Source of the DNA: an uncultured Chthoniobacterales bacterium
GTDB taxonomy: Bacteria; Verrucomicrobiota; Verrucomicrobiia; Chthoniobacterales; UBA10450
Assembly: GCA_955652155.1 (NCBI GenBank)
Contig: CATPAT010000193.1
Span: 1 to 9,884, forward strand
Direction of reading: 5' to 3'
DNA length: 9,884 nucleotides
Shown: piece by piece, positions 6,295 through 9,884 of the stretch
Position numbering within the stretch: position 1 is the first letter of the stretch
Layout of the letters: every line of letters begins with the position of its first letter
Program-made: the position numbers and the translations under genes
The notes under the pieces: model-generated
What the model was told of the DNA's origin: nothing
Databases searched by the model: none
Seen by the model: only the letters and a program-made list of their open reading frames with translations

Positions 6295-6762
6295 TCAGAG
6301 CCAGCGACGCACTGCGCGTTTCAATTCCAGATAAGGCTCGCCGAATTTTGCGGTGAGATATCTCTCTTCCCGTAGGATCACTCCGTAATGCATGATCAAG
6401 GCGAGCGGAACGACGAACAGCAGCGTGATCCAGTCGTTCAGAAAAAATCCGAGCACGACCTGGAGTAAGCAAAGCGCCAGATACATCGGGTTACGGGTGA
6501 AACGATACGGCCCGCCCCGCACAATCGTTAACGCAGGTTCGGCTGGGTTCACATTTGTCCCTGCCTTTTTCATCGTCACCAGGGCCGACAACGCGAGCGT
6601 CGGCGCCAAAACGACGAGAACAATTCCGCACACGAGACAGGCGCTATAGCTCATGATCGGCAGCCTGATCACGAAGAAGTGCCCTAAAGCTCTGATCACC
6701 GCGCCGACCAGCCAGATCAATGGCGGGAAAGCGACGACTCCGGGATTATCGTTATCTGTCAC
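6295..6762 (-). CDS. Isoprenylcysteine carboxyl methyltransferase family protein (short form)
   Basis: A 155-residue membrane protein of the same broad family as the product of 2866-3606. Hydrophobic segments lie near 10-30, 35-62 and 95-127. The SAM-binding family motif GGPYRFTRNPMY is at 83-94, and the C-terminal signature REERYLTAKFGEPYLELKRA runs from 131 into the last residues, so the protein ends right after the conserved core, as in minimal family members. It probably methylates a small or lipid-like substrate at the membrane, but the substrate is unknown. The start is GTG at 6762; upstream on the minus strand a purine-rich GAGGAAG lies at an acceptable, slightly long distance and may be a ribosome binding site. 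That sequence partly belongs to the hairpin repeat at 6773-6813. Confidence 0.85.
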   Translation of the reverse strand: MTDNDNPGVVAFPPLIWLVGAVIRALGHFFVIRLPIMSYSACLVCGIVLVVLAPTLALSALVTMKKAGTNVNPAEPALTIVRGGPYRFTRNPMYLALCLLQVVLGFFLNDWITLLFVVPLALIMHYGVILREERYLTAKFGEPYLELKRAVRRWL

Positions 6763-6772
6763 TGCTTATTCT

Positions 6773-6813
6773 TCTTCCTCTCCCTTGTTCGGGAGAGGAG
6801 TGAGGTGAGGGTG
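6773..6813 (+). repeat. 41-nt hairpin repeat, copy 2
   Basis: Differs from 3721-3761 at one base (GAGTGAGG versus GATTGAGG). It lies between the short methyltransferase start and the DUF697 stop, both on the minus strand. Its CCTCTCCC/GGGAGAGG stem could form in RNA of either strand. Confidence 0.85.
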
Positions 6814-6825
6814 ATCTGCCTTCTC

Positions 6826-6876
6826 GTCACTCATCACAGGCCTGCTACGCCGGAACCTCGCGAAGGCGGGTCACTT
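6826..6876 (+). repeat. Composite repeat: heptamers flanking REP-like copy c
   Basis: GTCACTC and ATCACAG (6826-6839), then a variant of the 23-nt unit (ACGCCGGAACC...GAAGGCGG, 6846-6869), then GTCACTT (6870-6876). The block encodes, on the minus strand, the last 13 residues and the stop codon of the DUF697 protein. Confidence 0.7.
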
Positions 6877-7934
6877 GTAACTGCGCTCGCCGGCTCTGCT
6901 TCTCTCCCTCGCCATTGAGAAATTTTGCCAAATAAGCCGCGCGTTGCCGACGCAATATCTTCCGCTTTCGATACGCCGCTGTCGATTAACGCGCGCCCGG
7001 TGCTTTCCCAGATTTTTCGCACTACGAGCGCGCCGTTTTCTCGCACGATGCGGCCGAGATGCTGGACGGCGGCGGCAGTTGCAGATTTACGAATCAGTTC
7101 GGATGAAGTGCGCGATGTGAGTTCGCAGTAGCATCGCGCAACTTCGCCAACGCGCAGTGTCAGAAATGCATTGGCGGCGCCGTTTGATACACATTTCACC
7201 AGAAGCGCCGAAATCCCGCTCAGCCCTGGAATTCCGCCTTTGAGCGCCGGCACAACCGAAGTGGCAAGCGGTGCGACCATTTCTCCAAGATCGAGCGATT
7301 CGAGACCGCTGGAAATGAACGCGGTGCCGGCAACGTTCAGATAAAGCCGGATCAATTCGCGAGGCGACGGTCGCTGCACGTAAACGCGCGCAACCCGTGT
7401 AACCATTTGGATTTGAGTGAAGAGAAGAATGAGCGCGTCGAGCCGGCCGTTTTGCATCAGCGCCGTGCTCAGAAATACGGTGCTTGCTGTTCTGCGCACA
7501 ACGGCGTCCGCCTCCGCTGACAAAACGCCGATCGCATTTTCGATTTCTTCCTGAGTGCTGAGTGGCTTGCCGCGCGTGCGCGGGTTGGCGGCGAGTCGGA
7601 CGCGGAGCGCTTCCAAATACGCGTCGTGCTTCGGACCGGATTCTTCCTCTGGCGGAATGAGCGTCGTCGGAAGTCTTGCGTAAGCGATCGCGCAATAGAG
7701 GGCCGCCCAGGCGGCGGCCAGGATGAGCGTCCAGAAAACGATACTACCGGCGAGTGGATGGATTCTGTCAGCCAGAGAGATCAAGCTGGTCACGCCGGCG
7801 ACGATCAGCGAGACCACGCAAACCGTCACCAGGACGACCAGCGCGATAATAATTCTCCGCGCGTTAAAGTTCTGCTCTGCTGCGGCTTCAGCTTTCACGA
7901 TTCTAACTGTCTGTGACTTCTCGCTACTTGCCAC
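6834..7934 (-). CDS. DUF697 family membrane protein
   Basis: A 366-residue protein with two N-terminal membrane helices (about 28-52 and 63-86), a mainly polar helical region, and a DUF697 domain (about 165-270, from LDALILLFTQIQMVTRVARV to GGIPGLSGISALLVK and on to VARCYC). DUF697 has no agreed function; it often occurs with GTPase domains, but no P-loop is visible here. An Ala-rich C-terminal region has the word VSKAEDIASATRGLFGK. The GTG at 7934 is the only plausible start, since the frame upstream lacks start codons back into the repeats. The final SDPPSRGSGVAGL and the TGA stop lie inside repeat DNA (6834-6876), so the native C-terminus probably ended earlier and was extended by repeat insertion. 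The gene is divergent from the SDR gene. Confidence 0.8.
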   Translation of the reverse strand: MASSEKSQTVRIVKAEAAAEQNFNARRIIIALVVLVTVCVVSLIVAGVTSLISLADRIHPLAGSIVFWTLILAAAWAALYCAIAYARLPTTLIPPEEESGPKHDAYLEALRVRLAANPRTRGKPLSTQEEIENAIGVLSAEADAVVRRTASTVFLSTALMQNGRLDALILLFTQIQMVTRVARVYVQRPSPRELIRLYLNVAGTAFISSGLESLDLGEMVAPLATSVVPALKGGIPGLSGISALLVKCVSNGAANAFLTLRVGEVARCYCELTSRTSSELIRKSATAAAVQHLGRIVRENGALVVRKIWESTGRALIDSGVSKAEDIASATRGLFGKISQWRGREAEPASAVTSDPPSRGSGVAGL

Positions 7935-7973
7935 TGCTTTTGTTTTGCCCTTGACCTGGCCACGCGCCCGTCG

Positions 7974-8031
7974 CGCCGTAGCCTTGGTATAGGCGGATCA
8001 CTGATCACTCATCACTCGTCACTGGTCACTG
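7974..8031 (+). repeat. Composite repeat: REP-like copy d plus five heptamers
   Basis: The 23-nt unit (CGCCGTAGCC...ATAGGCGG, 7974-7996) is followed with no gap by five exact-register heptamers ATCACTG, ATCACTC, ATCACTC, GTCACTG, GTCACTG (7997-8031). This pairing of the two families also occurs at 6826-6876. It occupies the divergent gap of the DUF697 and SDR genes. Confidence 0.8.
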
Positions 8032-8048
8032 ATGTTGTCCGTTTTCAT

Positions 8049-8063
8049 CCGCGTAATCCGCGG
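8049..8063. repeat. Small hairpin CCGCG-TAATC-CGCGG
   Basis: A perfect 5-bp inverted repeat in the gap before the SDR gene. The rest of the gap (8064-8157) has an imperfect TTCCTGG direct repeat (about 8112-8130) and no box-like promoter that I can assign confidently. Confidence 0.4.
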
Positions 8064-8157
8064 TTAACGAATAGACTTCTGTTCATCCCGTAAATCCGGT
8101 CTCTGTATTTTCCTGGGTTCCTGGTTTCCTGATTCGTTTTGAGTAACTTTCCTGATC

Positions 8158-8928
8158 ATGAAAATGACAGACAACACCATTTTAATTACCGGCGGCGGTT
8201 CGGGCATCGGCCGCGGGTTAGCGGAAGCTTTCCACAAACTCGGCAACCAAGTCATCATTTCCGGGCGCGGACAGAAGGCGCTCGACGAAACCTGCGCGGC
8301 CAATTCTGGGATGAAGTCGCTCACGCTCGATGTGTCCGATCCGAAAAACATCCAGTCGTTCGCCGATAAGGTGACCAAGGATTATCTGTCACTCAACGTG
8401 CTCATCAATATGGCCGGTATGATGAAGCCGGAAAGTTTGCTCGAGGCGCCGTTCGATTTATCGACAGCCGAGAAAACGATCACGACCAATCTGCTCGGTC
8501 CGATTCGACTAACGGCTGCCTTGTTGCCATCACTCCGGAAACAACCGCGCGCTACTATTATGAATGTCTCTTCTGGACTGGCTTTTGTGCCTTTGGCGAT
8601 GACGCCCACTTATTGCGCGACCAAAGCCGCGATCCATTCCTACACCCAATCACTTCGTTACCAGCTCAAGTCGACAAAGGTGGAAGTCGTCGAGCTCATC
8701 CCGCCCTACGTCCAGACCACGCTCATGGGCGACCAAATGGCTGAAGATCCGAGGGCGATGCCGCTGAAGGAATTCATCGACGAAGTGATGTCGATCTTGC
8801 AAAGCCAGCCCGACGCGAAAGAAGTCTGCGTCAAGAAAGTGTATCCGTTACGGTTCGCCGCCGAAGGTGGCCAGGAGAAATACGAACAATTCTTTCAGAC
8901 CTTTAATGACCAGATGCATGCTGATTGA
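8158..8928 (+). CDS. Short-chain dehydrogenase/reductase (DltE-like)
   Basis: A 256-residue classical SDR, the usual length for this family of soluble NAD(P)-dependent oxidoreductases. The nucleotide-binding motif TGGGSGIG is at 11-18, NMAG (84-87) replaces the usual NNAG, the structural Asn is Asn111, and the catalytic residues are Ser138 or Ser139 and Tyr152/Lys156 in TYCATKAA. The overall pattern (ILITGGGSGIG, NVSSGLAFVPLAMTPTYCAT, ELIPPYVQT) resembles the DltE-type oxidoreductases of COG3967, but no dlt genes are nearby and the substrate is not predictable. ATG 8158 is chosen; a second ATG two codons on (8164) is equally possible. There is no clear Shine-Dalgarno sequence. It appears to be transcribed alone, divergent from the DUF697 gene. 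Confidence 0.92.
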   Translation: MKMTDNTILITGGGSGIGRGLAEAFHKLGNQVIISGRGQKALDETCAANSGMKSLTLDVSDPKNIQSFADKVTKDYLSLNVLINMAGMMKPESLLEAPFDLSTAEKTITTNLLGPIRLTAALLPSLRKQPRATIMNVSSGLAFVPLAMTPTYCATKAAIHSYTQSLRYQLKSTKVEVVELIPPYVQTTLMGDQMAEDPRAMPLKEFIDEVMSILQSQPDAKEVCVKKVYPLRFAAEGGQEKYEQFFQTFNDQMHAD

Positions 8929-9104
8929 TTGTCTCGTCCAACTATGGAGCGAATGGGATGAGCGACATGGCCGGTAAAGCCGCGAGCTATCGGTTGAGCG
9001 CAGCGGGAGCTGCCGAAATACGATTCGATGCACCACTAACAGCCCCCCGTTTTTTAATTCCTAATTTCTACTTCCTACTTTCTTCGTGGCGACAGCATGC
9101 ATAA
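8929..9104. other. Gap without a recognisable gene
   Basis: Nothing convincing is coded here. A pyrimidine-rich stretch at 9050-9084 contains TACTTCCTACTT, as at 3780-3795, marking it as dispersed repeat DNA. Confidence 0.5.
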
Positions 9105-9182
9105 CTACCGCTCGCGACGCTTAAGCAGCTTGAACTCCGCCCGCGCCTGTGCCAGCACGCCTTGAACCTCGATTTTGCTCAT
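9105..9182 (-). CDS. Possible 25-residue ORF divergent from the 71-residue ORF
   Basis: On the minus strand an ATG at 9182, inside the edge of palindrome 1, opens MSKIEVQGVLAQARAEFK and ends LLKRRER with TAG. The codons are GC3-rich, like the neighbouring genes, and the peptide is a plausible amphipathic helix with a basic end. It is too short to be supported by composition alone. The only support is its position: the start abuts the palindrome that also precedes the plus-strand ORF. Confidence 0.25.
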   Translation of the reverse strand: MSKIEVQGVLAQARAEFKLLKRRER

Positions 9183-9202
9183 ATCATAAGCGGCTTATGA
9201 TA
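9182..9202. promoter_or_regulatory. Palindrome 1 (TATCATAAGC / GCTTATGATA)
   Basis: Perfect 10-bp arms around one central G. It fills most of the space between the divergent starts at 9182 (minus) and 9208 (plus). Each arm contains TATGAT on one strand, close to a -10 box, so it could be a back-to-back promoter, an operator or a recombination site; which one is inference. Confidence 0.7.
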
Positions 9203-9207
9203 GAGAC

Positions 9208-9423
9208 TTGGCGCGCCTTGAAATGACGGAAGCGCAAAAGAAAATCCGCGAATATCTCGCGCATATCGGCGGACGCGGTGGTCGAATGAGCCGCCGCGAG
9301 CTGACCAAAGCGCACGCCCGACAGATGGTCGCGATCCGCGAAGCCAAACGCGCCGCGCTAAACGCGGGGAAGCCCTGGCCTCCGGCCAACCCGCGCGACC
9401 GCAGACTACTCAAGCTCCATTGA
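9208..9423 (+). CDS. Small basic hypothetical protein (71 residues)
   Basis: I do not recognise a named family. The protein is strongly basic and helical. The ATG at 9223 gives 66 residues beginning MTEAQKKIREYLAHIGGRGG; TTG 9208 adds five (MARLE). The part IGGRGGRMSRRELTKAHARQ resembles the small 'GRKGG...LTxEQR' type proteins that are common in soil bacteria and of unknown, possibly nucleic-acid-binding, role; this likeness is from memory. The C-terminus KPWPPANPRDRRLLKLH is Pro/Arg-rich. It is bracketed by palindromes at 9182-9202 and 9435-9457, the first 5 bp before the TTG and the second 11 bp after the stop. ATG 9223 is the more ordinary start. Confidence 0.6.
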   Translation: MARLEMTEAQKKIREYLAHIGGRGGRMSRRELTKAHARQMVAIREAKRAALNAGKPWPPANPRDRRLLKLH

Positions 9424-9434
9424 GTAGAGTTAAT

Positions 9435-9457
9435 CTATCGTAAGCCGCTTATGATAG
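9435..9457. promoter_or_regulatory. Palindrome 2 (CTATCGTAAGC / GCTTATGATAG)
   Basis: 11-bp arms around one central C with a single mismatch (G-T). It lies 11 bp after the stop of the 71-residue ORF. A run of six T occurs at 9474-9479, too far away for a normal terminator. Confidence 0.7.
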
Positions 9458-9494
9458 GTGATAGGCAACCGTCTTTTTTACTCCGATCAGCCTG

Positions 9495-9517
9495 ACATCA
9501 TAAGCCGCTTATGATGT
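9495..9517. promoter_or_regulatory. Palindrome 3 (ACATCATAAGC / GCTTATGATGT)
   Basis: Perfect 11-bp arms around one central C. Its centre is exactly 60 bp from that of palindrome 2. Copies 2 and 3 share the central C, while copy 1 has G, so copy 1 is in inverted orientation relative to them. Confidence 0.7.
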
Positions 9518-9590
9518 GGGATGCTCAACACTTCGTATTGTGACGTCTGCCTTGCTGGTCTCTGCTCGCGCCTGCCGCGCCGGCTTGTCA

Positions 9591-9613
9591 CGCCATAGCT
9601 TTAGCGTCGGCGG
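9591..9613 (+). repeat. REP-like repeat, copy e
   Basis: CGCCATAGCTTTAGCG then TCGGCGG, two or three changes from copy a. It lies in the gap 9518-9701 before the VOC gene; nothing else in this gap is recognisable. Confidence 0.7.
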
Positions 9614-9701
9614 AAGCCTTACCGTAGGGCGACTGCCTGCTCGCGAACACTTTCGGAGTCCGCGGCCGCGAGTACCTTGAGCAACACCCACCTGACGAGA
9701 T

Positions 9702-9884
9702 ATGTTCACACCCGGCAAAAATTTCCGTTCTCTCGATCGACGCGTGCACATCGGTCACGTGCACTTGAAGGTCTCCGATTTGGAACGGTCGCTCGAATTT
9801 TACTGCGGCGTACTCGGGTTCGAGCTGATGCAACGCTGGGGCAAGAAGGCAGCGTTTATTTCTGCCGGCGGATATCATCATCAC
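9702..9884 (+). CDS. VOC/glyoxalase-fold protein, 5' part (catechol-dioxygenase-like)
   Basis: An ATG at 9702 opens a frame that stays open to the window end (61 residues), so the gene is cut. After a short leader the sequence has the vicinal-oxygen-chelate fold signature IGHVHLKVSDLERSLEFY, continuing CGVLGFEL (residues 17-42), with His19 as the probable first metal ligand. It then reads AAFISAGGYHHH at the cut end, as in extradiol-dioxygenase-like (CatE-type) members. VOC enzymes bind a divalent metal and include glyoxalases, dioxygenases and resistance proteins, and the fragment does not decide among them. Upstream ACGAGA may be a weak ribosome binding site. A minus-strand ORF over the same DNA is a shadow. 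Confidence 0.85.
   Translation, partial: MFTPGKNFRSLDRRVHIGHVHLKVSDLERSLEFYCGVLGFELMQRWGKKAAFISAGGYHHH

Noticed and set aside
7087..7695. 202-codon minus-strand ORF inside the DUF697 gene
   Set aside because: Arg-rich shadow in another frame of the same strand; the DUF697 frame has membrane helices and the domain.
8967..9104. 45-codon plus-strand ORF in the gap behind the SDR gene
   Set aside because: Runs through a pyrimidine-rich dispersed repeat and has no recognisable features or start signal.
9447..9479. Terminator made of palindrome 2 plus the T-run
   Set aside because: The six T residues start 17 nt after the palindrome, too far for an intrinsic terminator, and the near-identical palindrome 3 has no T-run.
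9588..9884. 98-codon minus-strand ORF at the window end
   Set aside because: Covers the VOC gene, whose plus-strand frame shows the fold signature and metal-ligand histidines.

Overview
The window looks like a piece of a GC-rich bacterial chromosome, most likely a soil-type member of Verrucomicrobiota (Chthoniobacterales/Spartobacteria-like). This is an inference from three things: a respiratory nuoN gene followed by a bacterial deoxyhypusine-synthase-like gene, frequent GTG/TTG starts without clear Shine-Dalgarno sequences, and intergenic DNA crowded with several families of short repeats. No rRNA, tRNA, CRISPR array, transposase or phage gene was seen.

Layout. 1-810: 3' part of nuoN (complex I). 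877-1896: deoxyhypusine-synthase-like gene, followed by a repeat element and a second, diverged copy of the gene's last 12 codons. 2120-2803: exported DUF1579 protein with a good rho-independent terminator. 2866-3606 (-): membrane isoprenylcysteine-methyltransferase-family protein. 3807-4948 (+): acyltransferase-3 membrane protein whose N-terminus is split by an apparent frameshift. 5060-6160 (+): phospholipase-D-like protein with two HKD motifs. 6295-6762 (-): a second, smaller isoprenylcysteine-methyltransferase-family protein. 6834-7934 (-): DUF697 membrane protein. 8158-8928 (+): short-chain dehydrogenase (DltE-like). 9105-9517: a small locus of two tiny divergent ORFs and three near-identical palindromes. 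9702-9884 (+): start of a VOC/glyoxalase-fold gene that runs off the window.

Apart from nuoN, presumably the last gene of a nuo operon, the genes look like independent single-gene units and do not form an evident pathway. Several act on membranes or lipids (two methyltransferases, acyltransferase, PLD, DUF697), but co-regulation is not shown.

The most unusual aspect is the repeat DNA. Five families recur: a 23-nt REP-like unit (CGCCGTAGC...AAGGCGG), heptamer tandem arrays (RTCACTN), octamer tandem arrays (NNCTCAAC), AATAAC-type arrays, and a 41-nt hairpin repeat present twice. They sit in gene gaps, but also inside nuoN in frame, at the C-terminus and stop codon of the DUF697 gene, and over the possible start of the PLD gene. 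The best candidates for something undescribed are the palindrome/small-ORF locus at 9105-9517 and the scar of a second deoxyhypusine-synthase-like gene at 1943-1981.
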